From Methylobacterium sp. J-067 (GTDB taxonomy: Bacteria; Pseudomonadota; Alphaproteobacteria; Rhizobiales; Beijerinckiaceae): a stretch of 64,000 nt of DNA. The stretch covers positions 1 to 64,000 of the forward strand of contig NZ_JAKSXZ010000027.1 of assembly GCF_022829465.1 (NCBI RefSeq). The letters are read 5' to 3'. The notes beneath the pieces were generated by a model that searched no databases, had not been told where the DNA came from, and saw only the letters and a list, made by a program, of their open reading frames with translations. Every line of letters starts with the position of its first letter. Position 1 is the first letter of the stretch. This document shows, piece after piece, positions 26,646-35,382 of the stretch. The translations under genes and the position numbers were made by a program.

Positions 26646-26990
26646 ATGCCTGTGGCTGAACCGATGTCCGAGATTATCCTGACGCCCCGCGCCGCCAAGC
26701 GCATCAACGAGATCATGGGTGGCGAGCCGCCCGGATCGCTGCTCCGCATCAGCGTGAACGGCGGCGGCTGTTCCGGCTTCTCCTATTCCTTCGACATCGC
26801 CCGCGACCGGCAGGACCAGGACATCGCCATCGAGCGCGATGGCGCGACGGTGGTCGTGGATCCGGTCTCGGTGCAGTACATGGCCGGCTCGACGATCGAC
26901 TTCGTGAACGATCTGATCGGCCAGTCCTTCAAGATCGAGAACCCGTTGGCCACCGCATCTTGCGGTTGCGGTACTTCGTTCTCCCTTTAA
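26646..26990 (+). CDS. erpA: A-type iron-sulfur cluster insertion protein
   Basis: ErpA-type carriers deliver [4Fe-4S] clusters to target enzymes. The 114-residue protein has the three conserved cysteines: GGGCSGFSYSF near residue 39 and the C-terminal CGCG (SCGCGTSFSL). The start is either the ATG at 26646 or at 26664 (MSEIILTPRAA); the second matches the usual family N-terminus and neither has a strong ribosome site. It is divergent from dgt. ErpA, IscA and SufA cannot be told apart with certainty by sequence; the absence of isc or suf genes nearby favours ErpA. Confidence 0.9.
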   Translation: MPVAEPMSEIILTPRAAKRINEIMGGEPPGSLLRISVNGGGCSGFSYSFDIARDRQDQDIAIERDGATVVVDPVSVQYMAGSTIDFVNDLIGQSFKIENPLATASCGCGTSFSL

Positions 26991-27124
26991 CCGAGGCTTG
27001 CGGCGTTGCGGGCGGGTGACAGGTCCCGTCCGCCACGCTCACGCCACCATCGCGGGATTGTGTCGCGTCGTGAAACGCGCCACCCGATGAGGCGCGCCCG
27101 TGCTTCGGTAAATCGGACCTGTCC

Positions 27125-29032
27125 ATGACCTTTCCGGCGGCTCGCCGTCTTCGGTCGGCTCTTGCGGCCTGCGCTGCCGCGCTGGCGGTCGGCCTCGTCG
27201 TCCCGCAGCCGGGGGTTGCGCAGGAAGGCGCCGCCGCCGTCCAGGACGTGACCCTCACCGACGTGATGCTGCCCTTCGGCGCCACGGTCGTGAAGGTGCC
27301 GAAGCTGACGGCGAGCGGCACGCGCCTCTCGAAGGACGACCTCGCCGCGATCCTCAAGCCGGACGGGCCGGAGCCGTGGGCGACGCGCCTCGCCCGCCTC
27401 GACGCGGCGAGCTTGACCGCCCCGGTGGTCGATTCGGAACACGCCGGCCCCGGCGATCTGCGCCAGAGCGCGACCTATCGCGACGTGGTCGCGAAGGATG
27501 TCCGCGCGGGTAAGATCGGGGAACTCACCGCCTCGGGTGTCACGCTGTCGTCCAAGGGTACCAAAGCGGCGCCGGGGGCGGCCGGCACCTACGGCGCCTT
27601 CCGCGCCACCGATGTGGATCTCGCCGCGTTCGGGCGCCTCGCCACCGAGGCGGGGGACGGCAAGGGGCCGGTGCTGCGGGTCTATGGCAGCCTGCAACTC
27701 TCCGACATCGCCATCTCGAGCGAGAAGGGCACGACGGTGAAGGTCACGCGGCTCGAAGGCCGCGACCTCGGCGCCCGCCAGGTGCCGGGGGGCTGGAACG
27801 GCACCCTCGACGCCCTGTCGGGGGGCTTCGACGATCCCGCGACGCAGCGCCGCTCGGCCTCGGCCGCTGCCGACGTCCTGAGCGCGCAGACGGTGGGCAG
27901 CATCGACATCAGGGGCGTGAGCATCAGCGATTCCACCGCCGAGCCACTGCTCGCGGAGATCGAGCGCCTGTTCTACGCCTCCACCGGCCCCGATGCGGGC
28001 GTCGGCATCGAGGGGTTCTCCCTTGCGAACGGCGCGACCCGGACGCGGCTCGGGCGGCTGACCCTCACCGGCACGAGCCTCGGCCCGGTCATCGCGGAAC
28101 TGCGCCGCCTCGCCGAGAAGCCCGACACCACGCCCGGCGCCGACGAGGCCCGGCGCCTCGCCACCGGGCTCGGCACGTTCACCCTCACCGACCTCACCGT
28201 CGATCTGCCGCCGGAAACCCCGGTGCAGAAGCGCGGCGCCCTCGACACGCCGCGCGAGAAGATGGCGCAGGGCGCCAAGCCCGCCCGCGCGCGGATGGCC
28301 GAGGCCCGCGCACCGGATGCGAAGGCGGGCGATCCCCTGGTGCCGATTCCGGCGAAGGTGAACCGCGTCGTCCTGCGGCGGGGCGTCTTCGGGCCGGGTC
28401 CGGTCGTGGAGGGGGCTCCGGCCTCGACGCGGCTGACCCTCACCGGGCTCGACGTTCCAGCCTCCCTGGCCGCCGGTCTGCCGCTGGTGGGCGCCCTGCC
28501 GGCTTACGGCTACGGCGATCTGAGCTTCGACATGTCGGCCGACGCCGCCTGGGACGATGCCGCGCGCACCGTCGCCCTGCGCGACGTGACGCTCTCCGGC
28601 AAGGATATCGGCACGGTGAAGCTCGCGGCCCTGTTCGGCGGCATCGGCCCTGAACTGTTCTCCGGCAGCGTGCCGGCGCAGACGATGCTGCTCTTCTCGG
28701 GCAACGCCCGCACCCTCGACCTCACGGTGGAGAACAGCGGCCTGTTCGAGCGCTTCCTCGCCGCGCAGGCGAAGGAGCTGAGCCTCAAGCCCGACGAATT
28801 GCGCAAGGAATACGTCACCGCGAGCGTGCTCGGCGTGCCGGTGATCCTCGGCAACGGCCCGGCGGCGAAGAATATCGGCGCGGCCATGGGCCAGTTCGTG
28901 ATGAACCCCGGCAAGCTGACGATTCGCGCCAAGGCGAAGGAGCCCACCGGCATCGGCTTCGTGGAGCTCGGCACCGCCCCGTCCCCCGCCGCCGTGCTCG
29001 ACCGGCTGGACGTTGACGCCAAGGCGAACTGA
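27125..29032 (+). CDS. large exported protein of unknown function (635 residues)
   Basis: I do not recognise this family. It has a clear Sec signal peptide (positive start PAARRLRS, hydrophobic core to about residue 30, cleavage near GVAQ-EG). The mature part is made of repeating segments in which a strand-rich stretch ends with a phrase like LTLTGTSLG, FTLTDLTVDL or VALRDVTLSGKDIG, interspersed with helical pieces such as PVIAELRRLAE. It looks like a beta-rich solenoid or duplicated periplasmic fold, possibly distantly AsmA-like; that is a guess. There is a Pro/Ala-rich region with many Lys and Arg near residues 375-405. It stops three bases before the convergent ABC ATPase gene. Confidence 0.75.
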   Translation: MTFPAARRLRSALAACAAALAVGLVVPQPGVAQEGAAAVQDVTLTDVMLPFGATVVKVPKLTASGTRLSKDDLAAILKPDGPEPWATRLARLDAASLTAPVVDSEHAGPGDLRQSATYRDVVAKDVRAGKIGELTASGVTLSSKGTKAAPGAAGTYGAFRATDVDLAAFGRLATEAGDGKGPVLRVYGSLQLSDIAISSEKGTTVKVTRLEGRDLGARQVPGGWNGTLDALSGGFDDPATQRRSASAAADVLSAQTVGSIDIRGVSISDSTAEPLLAEIERLFYASTGPDAGVGIEGFSLANGATRTRLGRLTLTGTSLGPVIAELRRLAEKPDTTPGADEARRLATGLGTFTLTDLTVDLPPETPVQKRGALDTPREKMAQGAKPARARMAEARAPDAKAGDPLVPIPAKVNRVVLRRGVFGPGPVVEGAPASTRLTLTGLDVPASLAAGLPLVGALPAYGYGDLSFDMSADAAWDDAARTVALRDVTLSGKDIGTVKLAALFGGIGPELFSGSVPAQTMLLFSGNARTLDLTVENSGLFERFLAAQAKELSLKPDELRKEYVTASVLGVPVILGNGPAAKNIGAAMGQFVMNPGKLTIRAKAKEPTGIGFVELGTAPSPAAVLDRLDVDAKAN

Positions 29033-29035
29033 CCG

Positions 29036-29776
29036 TCAGTCCGCGATCACCTCGGGGTGGCGCGCGGACAGGCTTGTCCGCGTCGCGTCGGCCCAGGCCC
29101 TATCCCGCTGCGGGCGGGGGCGGTCGAGGGCGATGTCGGCGACGAGCGTCGCCGGGCGGCGGGAGACGAGCAGCAGCCTGTCGGCGATGGCGATGGCCTC
29201 GGCGACGTTGTGCGTTACCATCAGCACGCTCATTCCGGCCGCATCGACCGTATCGACTACGAGCGCGCGCAGTTCCGACGCCGCGTTGTCGTCGAGCGAG
29301 ACGAAGGGCTCGTCCAGAACCAGCACGCGCGGCCCCCCCGCCAGAGCCCGCGCCAGGGCCACTCGCCGCTGCATCCCGAGGGAGAGCGCGCCGGGAAAGC
29401 GGGTCCGCCAGGGCGTCAGGCCCAGCCTCTCGAACAGGGCGTCGAGGTCGCGACCCCGTTCCGCCTTGGAGAGGCCGAGGCGGACATTGTGCTCGACGCT
29501 GCGCCAGGGCAGCAGGCGCGGCTCCTGGAACACCATGCCGGCCTGTTCCGCCCCCGCGACCTCCCCGGTGAAATCCGTGTCGAGGCCCAGCAGGATGCGC
29601 AGCGTCGTCGTCTTACCCGCGCCCGAGGGGCCGATCAGGCAGACGATCTCGCCTTCGCGGATGGTGAAGGCGAGGTCGCGCACAGCCTCGACGGGCTCGG
29701 CGCCCTTCGGCCGGTAGGTCTTCCCCGCGACCGCGACCCGCAGGACCGGCGCGGTCTCAGCGCCAGCGTCGGACAT
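29036..29776 (-). CDS. ABC transporter ATP-binding protein (SsuB/TauB/NrtD type)
   Basis: The 246-residue nucleotide-binding subunit of an importer has Walker A GPSGAGKTTTLR near residue 49, the signature LSLGMQRRVALARALAGGP and Walker B VLVLDEPFVSLDD, with the H-loop MVTHNVAEAIAIADR. It most resembles the sulfonate, taurine and nitrate group. The signature motif is LSLGM rather than LSGGQ, a common variation in that group. Its start overlaps the permease gene by 20 bases, so the two are coupled. It is the last gene of a three-gene minus-strand unit. Confidence 0.9.
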   Translation of the reverse strand: MSDAGAETAPVLRVAVAGKTYRPKGAEPVEAVRDLAFTIREGEIVCLIGPSGAGKTTTLRILLGLDTDFTGEVAGAEQAGMVFQEPRLLPWRSVEHNVRLGLSKAERGRDLDALFERLGLTPWRTRFPGALSLGMQRRVALARALAGGPRVLVLDEPFVSLDDNAASELRALVVDTVDAAGMSVLMVTHNVAEAIAIADRLLLVSRRPATLVADIALDRPRPQRDRAWADATRTSLSARHPEVIAD

Positions 29777-30488
29777 AGGCTTCGAGCCGCTGGAGAAGAA
29801 GCACGTCGATCCCGATCATCACCGCCATGAAGACGAGGCTGTAGCCGATGATGGCGGCCACGTCGGTGCTCTGGATGAAGTAGAAGTTGATCGCGAAGCC
29901 GACCCCGTCCGGCCGCCCCAGCAATTCCACCACGAGGACGATCTTCCAGGCGAGCGACAGCCCAGACCGCGCCGCCGTGACGATGTAGGGCTGCAATTGT
30001 GGGATGAGCACGTCGCGCATCCACGTCCAGCGGTCGAAGCGATAGGCGCGGGCCATCTCTTCCAGGCCGGGATCGAGGTTGCGCGCGCCCTCGCGGACGA
30101 TGACGGCGACGTTCGGCAGCTTGTTCAGCACCACGGCGAGGATCGCCGCCGTCTCGGTGAGCCCGACCCAGACATAGGCCAGCACGGTGATGACGAGGGC
30201 GGGCGTGTTGAGCAGCACGAGGAGCGGCGTATCGAGGGCGAGGTCCGCCTTGCGCGAGCGCCCGAGGGCCACGCCGAGGGCGATGCCGAGCGCCATGGCG
30301 ATGGCGAAGGCGATGGCCACCCGCAGCAGGGTGATCCCGATGTTGTGGGCGAGGTCGCCGCGCTTGGCTTCCGCGACGATGAAGTCCAGCACCGCGAGGG
30401 GCGCGGGCAGCAGGCGCGAATGAGCCTCCCACGCGGCGGCCTGCCATGCGGCGACGAGGATCACCAGGGAAACGATGCGGGTCAGCAC
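29757..30488 (-). CDS. ABC transporter permease (SsuC/TauC type)
   Basis: The 243-residue membrane subunit has about six transmembrane helices and the family EAA loop near residue 145 (EEMARAYRFDRWTWMRDVLIPQLQPYI), which docks with the ATPase. It starts with a membrane helix and no signal peptide. It follows the substrate-binding gene by 21 bases and overlaps the ATPase gene by 20. Sulfonate, taurine, nitrate or a thiamine-precursor-like substrate would all fit. The energy-coupling partner is the ATPase at 29036. Confidence 0.9.
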   Translation of the reverse strand: MLTRIVSLVILVAAWQAAAWEAHSRLLPAPLAVLDFIVAEAKRGDLAHNIGITLLRVAIAFAIAMALGIALGVALGRSRKADLALDTPLLVLLNTPALVITVLAYVWVGLTETAAILAVVLNKLPNVAVIVREGARNLDPGLEEMARAYRFDRWTWMRDVLIPQLQPYIVTAARSGLSLAWKIVLVVELLGRPDGVGFAINFYFIQSTDVAAIIGYSLVFMAVMIGIDVLLLQRLEAYVRRWR

Positions 30489-30509
30489 GCCGGCGGAACC
30501 ACGCTGGTG

Positions 30510-31496
30510 TCAGCCATCGCGGGAGCCGTCGTAGTAGAAGTCCTGCGGCAGGCCGTTGCCTGCCCCAACAAGGCGCTCGCCGCCGAGGCGCGACAGCACC
30601 GCGTAGAGCTTGGCGGCATCCGTGCGCTCGGCCGAGATCGGCCGGCGCGGGGTGCCGGCCAGGAACTCGCGCTTCAGGGTCTCGAAGGTCGCGTCGTCCT
30701 TCGCGTCCATGAGCGGGCGCACGATGTCCCAGGTCGAGGGGTCGGTGGCCAGCATGTCCTTCGCCGCCCGCGAGGCGCGGTAGAACCCGCCCACCGCCGC
30801 CGCCTTCTCGGCCACGGTGGTGGCGTGGAACAGGTAGCCGATCAGGGCAACGTCGCCGCCCGCGCCCAGCGCGCGCATGATGTCCTCGGCACGGATCAGC
30901 CGGCGGAACCCCTTGGGTTCGAGGCGCGCGCAGTAGGTCCAGTAGGTCAGCGCCGCGTCGAGGGCGCCCTGTTCGAGCTTGAGGGTGATGAGGGGAGGCG
31001 CGCCGTAGGCGATCTCGCACTGCTTCTCCAAGTCGATCCCGGCCGCGTCGCGGGCCTGGGCCTTGAGCAGCAGCCAATTCTTGTCGAGGGGCCCGCCCGC
31101 CACGCCGAACTTCTTGCCGACGAGGTCCTTCAGGCTCTGGATCGGGCTGTCCTTCGGCACCATCACGGCGCCCTCGGAGGTGGAATAGGGGATGAAGCGC
31201 AGGGCCTGGCCCTCGTTGCTCAGCCGCGCCGCCCAGAGCAGGTCGCCGATGATCGTATCGACCTGACCGCCGACGAAGCTGATCCGCGCGGCGTCGTTGC
31301 CGGCGAGCTTGGTCGGTTCCAGGGTGAAGCCGTTGGCGGTGTCGAGGCCCCGCGCCTTGATGACCGCCGCCTCCCAGGTGGAGGTGCCGAAGGGCAGGCT
31401 GCCGAGCTTGATCGAAGGAAGGTCGCTCGCTTGCCCGGCGCGGGCCGCGAGGCCGCCGAGCAGGCCGGCGGCGAGCATGGCGCGCCGTGACAGCAT
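30510..31496 (-). CDS. ABC transporter periplasmic substrate-binding protein (NMT1/SsuA-like)
   Basis: The 328-residue protein has a twin-arginine-type signal ([20 protein letters not shown]), consistent with export. It continues as an NMT1/SsuA-like two-lobe protein: IKLGSLPFGTSTWEAAVI, then FVGGQVDTIIGDLLWAARL and a later LVGKKFGVAGGPLDKNWLLL. Substrate identity is unknown. The start ATG at 31496 has GGAGGAG eleven bases upstream, much better than any earlier in-frame start. It is the first gene of the SBP-permease-ATPase unit and is divergent from the carbinolamine dehydratase gene. Confidence 0.88.
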   Translation of the reverse strand: MLSRRAMLAAGLLGGLAARAGQASDLPSIKLGSLPFGTSTWEAAVIKARGLDTANGFTLEPTKLAGNDAARISFVGGQVDTIIGDLLWAARLSNEGQALRFIPYSTSEGAVMVPKDSPIQSLKDLVGKKFGVAGGPLDKNWLLLKAQARDAAGIDLEKQCEIAYGAPPLITLKLEQGALDAALTYWTYCARLEPKGFRRLIRAEDIMRALGAGGDVALIGYLFHATTVAEKAAAVGGFYRASRAAKDMLATDPSTWDIVRPLMDAKDDATFETLKREFLAGTPRRPISAERTDAAKLYAVLSRLGGERLVGAGNGLPQDFYYDGSRDG

Positions 31497-31597
31497 GGGC
31501 CGTTTCTCCTCCGGTTTTTCCGGTCCGATGGCTTTCCCGGCCATGCAGCCTTGGGCGCCGCCACGGGCGGACGCCATTGCCAAAAGGTCATAGGGCG

Positions 31598-31628
31598 GCC
31601 CGCCCGCCGCGTCCACCTGCGGGCGGGC
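31598..31628. promoter_or_regulatory. ten-base inverted repeat between divergent genes
   Basis: GCCCGCCCGC (31598-31607) pairs with GCGGGCGGGC (31619-31628), spacer 11, in the 193-base gap between the substrate-binding gene (minus) and the dehydratase gene (plus). It could be an operator for either. No T run lies on either side. Confidence 0.4.
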
Positions 31629-31689
31629 GACCTTGCACCGCGCCGAAGGGGCAGGCACGTTGCGCGCCAAGGATCAGGGAGCGAACACG

Positions 31690-32067
31690 ATGACCGAGCG
31701 GCGTGAGGGCGCGATGGACGACGCGGCGGTAGAAGCGCGGCTGAAGGCCGAGCTGCCGTCCTGGCGGCTTGAGGACGGGTGGATCCGCCGCACCTACAAG
31801 ACGGCCGGATGGAAAAGCACGCTGATGGTGATCAACACGGTCGGCCATCTCGCCGAGGCCGCGTGGCACCACCCCGACATCACCGCCTCCTACGCCTGGG
31901 TCGAGGTGCGGCTGATGAACCACGCCGCCAAGGGCATCACCGACAAGGATTTCGCCCTGGCCAAGAAGATCGAGGAGGTCGTCTCCTGGCAGCCGGGCCT
32001 GGAAGGACAGGGGCTCGAAGGCACCCCGACCGATCCGCGCTTCGCCTACATCAAGTACGAGAAGTAG
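31690..32067 (+). CDS. 4a-hydroxytetrahydrobiopterin dehydratase (pterin-4a-carbinolamine dehydratase)
   Basis: PCD/DCoH-type enzymes dehydrate 4a-hydroxy-tetrahydropterins. The 125-residue protein has the active-site pattern EAAWHHPDI (His60, His61) and the downstream VEVRLMNHAAKGITDKDFALAKKIE with His78. The ATG at 31690 is the first sensible start; the frame remains open for a short distance upstream but without conservation. No phenylalanine hydroxylase (phhA) is nearby, which is its usual partner. In methylotrophs such enzymes are also found with tetrahydromethanopterin genes, so a role in pterin cofactor metabolism is possible but not shown here. It converges with mutL, seven bases apart. 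Confidence 0.85.
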   Translation: MTERREGAMDDAAVEARLKAELPSWRLEDGWIRRTYKTAGWKSTLMVINTVGHLAEAAWHHPDITASYAWVEVRLMNHAAKGITDKDFALAKKIEEVVSWQPGLEGQGLEGTPTDPRFAYIKYEK

Positions 32068-32073
32068 GCGGGC

Positions 32074-33972
32074 TCACCGCCGCCCGAACAGCCGCTCGAT
32101 ATCGGCGAGCTTCAGCTCCACCGAGGTCGGGCGGCCGTGGTTGCATTGGCCGGAATTCGGCGTCGCCTCCATCTCGCGCAGCAGGGCGTTCATCTCCTCC
32201 GGCTTGAGGCGCCGCCCGGCCCGCACCGAACCGTGGCAGCTCATGCGCGACAGCACCGCGTCGAGGCGCCGCCCGAGCGGGCCCGTCTCGGTGGCGGGGT
32301 CGCCGCCCTCTTCGAGGCCGCTCGCGTCCAGCGCATCGAGGATGTCCGTCACGAGGTCGCGGATGCTGGCGCCGACGAGCAGCGCCGGCACCTCCCGGAT
32401 CAACACCGCGCCCGGCCCGAACGGTTCGAGGCTGAGGCCCAGCCGTTCCAGATCCGCCGCACAGGCGCAGAGCCGTTCCGCCGCCTCCGGCTCCATCTCC
32501 ACCACGTCGGGGATCAGCAGCCCCTGCCGGGCGATGCCGCCTGCCGCCCGCTGCGCCTTCAGCCGCTCGTAGACGAGCCGTTCGTGCGCGGCGTGCTGAT
32601 CCACGATCACGAGCCCATCGCGGGTCTGGGCGAGGATGTAGGTGCCGTGGATCTGCGCCCGCGCCGCGCCGAGGGGATGGTCCTCCCCGGCCGGCTCGTT
32701 GTCCGGCGCGGCCTCCGCCTGCGGGGGCAGTGAGGGCGCCGGTTCCAGAAGGGCCTGAACCGATTCCGCGAGGCCGGGCGTCGGCCGGTAGGCGGGGGTG
32801 CTGTAGCCGGAGGGGGCTGCGAAGGAGGGCAGGCCGCGCGGCAGCGGCGCGGTCGCCCTGTGGAACAGGCTCGGGGCGGAATAGCCCGTATGCGCCGTCA
32901 TGCGCGGCAGGGTCGGGCGCAGGGCCTCCAGGGTCCGCTGGCCCCCGGTGGTCGCGGAGCGTGCGCCGCCCCGGCGCAGGGCATCGTGGATCGCGCTCAC
33001 GATCAGCGCCCGCACGAGGCCTGGCTCGCGGAAGCGCACCTCCGTCTTGGCCGGGTGGACGTTCACGTCCACGAGATCGGTGGCGCAGGCGATGACGAGG
33101 CCGAGCACCGGGTGTCGGTCGGAGGCCAGGGTGTCCGCATAGGCGCCGCGCACCGCGCCGAGCAGCAATCGGTCACGCACCGGCCGCCCGTTCACCACGA
33201 GGTGGATGTGGCTTCCCACGCCCCGGTGGAAGGTCGGCAGGCCGACATGGCCGGTGACGGCGAAGCCCTCGCGCTCCAGGCCGACCGGCAGGGCGTTCGC
33301 CGGGAAGTCCGGCCCCAGCACGGCCGCCAGACGCCGGAGGGGCGCCTCGTCCCCCGTCTCGGCGGGGAGGACCAGGGGCTGGCCCGAATCCGTGCGCAGG
33401 GTGAAGCGGATGCCGGGCTGGGCGGCGGCAAGGCGACGGACGATCTCGCCCACGGCCGCGTTCTCGGCCCGGTCGGATTTCAGGAACTTCAAACGGGCCG
33501 GGGTCGCGGCGAACAGGTCTGTGACTTCGATGCGGGTGCCCCGCGCGCCCGCCGCCGGGACAACCTCGCCCTTGCGGCCGGCATCGACCACGAGGCTCGC
33601 CCCGGCTTCGGCCCCCTCGGCGCGGGTGGTGATCGACAGGCGCGAGACCGCGCCGATGGAGGGCAGGGCCTCGCCGCGGAAGCCCAGAGTGGCGATGGCG
33701 CCGAGGTCGCCGTCGGGCAGTTTCGAGGTGGCGTGCCGCTCGACCGCGAGGGCAAGGTCGTCGGGCGACATGCCCCGCCCGTCATCGACCACCCGGATCA
33801 GGCGGCGGCCGCCGCTCTCGATCGTGACCTCGATGGCGCGGGCGCCCGCGTCGATGGCGTTCTCGACCAGTTCCTTGACAGCCGAGGCCGGGCGCTCGAC
33901 CACCTCGCCCGCCGCGATGCGGTCCACGAGGACGGGGTCGAGGCGGCGGATCGGTGCGGCGGGAGCGGACAT
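32074..33972 (-). CDS. mutL: DNA mismatch repair protein MutL (endonuclease type)
   Basis: MutL links mismatch recognition by MutS to strand incision. The 632-residue protein has the GHKL ATPase domain with ELVENAIDAGA (about residue 34), DDGRGMSPDD and TLGFRGEALPSI, a variable linker (residues about 340-430, Pro- and Ala-rich) and a dimerization domain. The latent nuclease motif DQHA-x2-E-x4-E is intact at about residue 458 (DQHAAHERLVYE), as are SCHGSVRAG and the terminal CNHGRPTSVEL. So it is the incising form used where MutH is absent. It is read convergently to the dehydratase gene. Confidence 0.96.
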   Translation of the reverse strand: MSAPAAPIRRLDPVLVDRIAAGEVVERPASAVKELVENAIDAGARAIEVTIESGGRRLIRVVDDGRGMSPDDLALAVERHATSKLPDGDLGAIATLGFRGEALPSIGAVSRLSITTRAEGAEAGASLVVDAGRKGEVVPAAGARGTRIEVTDLFAATPARLKFLKSDRAENAAVGEIVRRLAAAQPGIRFTLRTDSGQPLVLPAETGDEAPLRRLAAVLGPDFPANALPVGLEREGFAVTGHVGLPTFHRGVGSHIHLVVNGRPVRDRLLLGAVRGAYADTLASDRHPVLGLVIACATDLVDVNVHPAKTEVRFREPGLVRALIVSAIHDALRRGGARSATTGGQRTLEALRPTLPRMTAHTGYSAPSLFHRATAPLPRGLPSFAAPSGYSTPAYRPTPGLAESVQALLEPAPSLPPQAEAAPDNEPAGEDHPLGAARAQIHGTYILAQTRDGLVIVDQHAAHERLVYERLKAQRAAGGIARQGLLIPDVVEMEPEAAERLCACAADLERLGLSLEPFGPGAVLIREVPALLVGASIRDLVTDILDALDASGLEEGGDPATETGPLGRRLDAVLSRMSCHGSVRAGRRLKPEEMNALLREMEATPNSGQCNHGRPTSVELKLADIERLFGRR

Positions 33973-34024
33973 GTCCCGCCAGAATACCCCCTGGCCGCGC
34001 CGGGCGACAGGGGCCGCGTCGCGG

Positions 34025-34381
34025 TCAGACGAAGCGGCTCGACCCGCCGAGGCTGATCCGCGCCGCGCCGTGGCTGCGGGTGCCGTGGGTCGGCGCCGCG
34101 TAGGGCCGGCGGGAGAGGTCGTAGAGGGCGTTGCCGATCAGGCCGCCCGCCCGGCGCAGGCTCGACCCGTCGCAGGTGGCGGCGATCCGCACGCCGATCT
34201 CGTGGGTGTGGCTGCGCCCATAGAGCCAGACGGCGAGCCGCGCCCGCGTCGATTCCGGAATGCCTTCCACGAGATCGGGCAAGTCGCCCGGTGTCGCCCT
34301 CGCCAGACGGCCCACCGTTTCGGGTGGCACCGGGCAATCGAGGGTCGGGTCGTCGAAACTGCGAGTGCGGGCCTGGGACAT
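34025..34381 (-). CDS. conserved hypothetical protein, 118 residues
   Basis: I do not recognise the family. The protein starts MSQARTRSFDDPTLDCPVPP, has a helical middle (TVGRLARATPGDLPDLVEGI) then ESTRARLAVWLYGRSHTHEIG, and ends GAARISLGGSSRFV. It has no signal or membrane segment and reads as a small cytosolic protein. The start could be the ATG at 34381 or at 34393 (MGEAMSQ). It lies 52 bases upstream of mutL on the same strand, so it may share its transcript. The upstream 235-base gap (34382-34616) is noticeably less GC-rich than the genes around it and holds the likely promoter, but I could not define boxes. Confidence 0.65.
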   Translation of the reverse strand: MSQARTRSFDDPTLDCPVPPETVGRLARATPGDLPDLVEGIPESTRARLAVWLYGRSHTHEIGVRIAATCDGSSLRRAGGLIGNALYDLSRRPYAAPTHGTRSHGAARISLGGSSRFV

Positions 34382-34616
34382 CGCTTCACCCATCGGCTGA
34401 TGAGTGTATGATGAGGATCGATTGGTTAACGAAGGGTAGCGTGGCCGTTTCCGCGTCGCTGAAGTCTTGTGTCTGCGGCCGGAAATTCTGATCTTCCGAG
34501 ACGCCTGATTGTTTTTCGATGCTCGAATGCAACACAAGCTTGGCCTTGGCGCTTTCTGGCGACGTGGGCCATTTGCTTTGACGTTGGGCGCCCTAGACCG
34601 TGCGTGACTGAAACGC

Positions 34617-35375
34617 TCAGCGCGGCGCCATGCGCAGGGCGCCGTCGAGGCGGATCACCTCGCCGTTGAGCATCGGGTTCGCGATGGCATGGGCGACGAG
34701 GCCCGCGAACTCGACGGGCCGGCCGAGGCGGGGCGGGAAGGGCACCGATTGGCCGAGCGCCTCGCGCACCGGCTCGGGCAGGCCCGCCATCATCGGCGTC
34801 TCGAACACGCCGGGGGCGATGGCGACGACGCGGATGCCGTGCTGGGCCAGTTCCCGCGCCAGCGGCAGGGTGAGGCTCGCCACGCCGCCCTTCGAGGCGG
34901 CGTAGGCCGCTTGGCCGATCTGTCCGTCGAAGGCGGCGATGGAGGCGGTCGAGACGATGACCCCGCGCTCGCCCTCGCTGTTGGGCGTGCCCGCCGCCAT
35001 CGCCTGGGCGGCGAGGCGGATCATGTTGAACGTGCCGATCAGGTTGACCCGCACGGTGCGGGCGAAGGCGTCGAGGTCGTGCGGCCCGTCGCGGCCGACG
35101 ACCCGCCCGCCCGAGACGATGCCCGCGCAATTGACGAGGCCGTGCAGGCCGCCATGCGTGCTGACGGCGGCCTCGACGGCGGCGCGCCCCTGCGCCTCGT
35201 CGGCCACGTCCGTGCGGACGAAGGTGGCGCCCAGCGCCTGTGCGACCTCTTTGCCGCGCGGGTCGAGATCGGCCAGGACGAGCTTCGCGCCCTCGGCCGC
35301 GAGATGTTCGGCGACGCCGCGCCCGAGGCCGGAGGCCGCTCCGGTGACGAGGAAGACGTGATCGGCGATCTGCAC
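34617..35375 (-). CDS. short-chain dehydrogenase, 3-hydroxyacyl-CoA dehydrogenase (HSD17B10-like)
   Basis: The 252-residue protein is a classical [13 protein letters not shown] nucleotide loop at residues 11-20, NCAG near residue 88, catalytic Ser and Tyr in [11 protein letters not shown] and AAYAASKGG. The closest recognisable type is the 3-hydroxyacyl-CoA/2-methyl-3-hydroxybutyryl-CoA dehydrogenase group ([19 protein letters not shown] and [20 protein letters not shown] are typical). It begins seven bases after livM, so it is co-transcribed with the branched-chain importer; a role in isoleucine or fatty-acid breakdown is inferred from that. Confidence 0.85.
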   Translation of the reverse strand: MQIADHVFLVTGAASGLGRGVAEHLAAEGAKLVLADLDPRGKEVAQALGATFVRTDVADEAQGRAAVEAAVSTHGGLHGLVNCAGIVSGGRVVGRDGPHDLDAFARTVRVNLIGTFNMIRLAAQAMAAGTPNSEGERGVIVSTASIAAFDGQIGQAAYAASKGGVASLTLPLARELAQHGIRVVAIAPGVFETPMMAGLPEPVREALGQSVPFPPRLGRPVEFAGLVAHAIANPMLNGEVIRLDGALRMAPR

Positions 35376-35382
35376 GGGATTC

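Noticed and set aside
34382..34616. Small plus-strand frame in the low-GC gap before the SDR
   Set aside because: It runs into the SDR antisense strand and lacks a ribosome site or coding-like composition.
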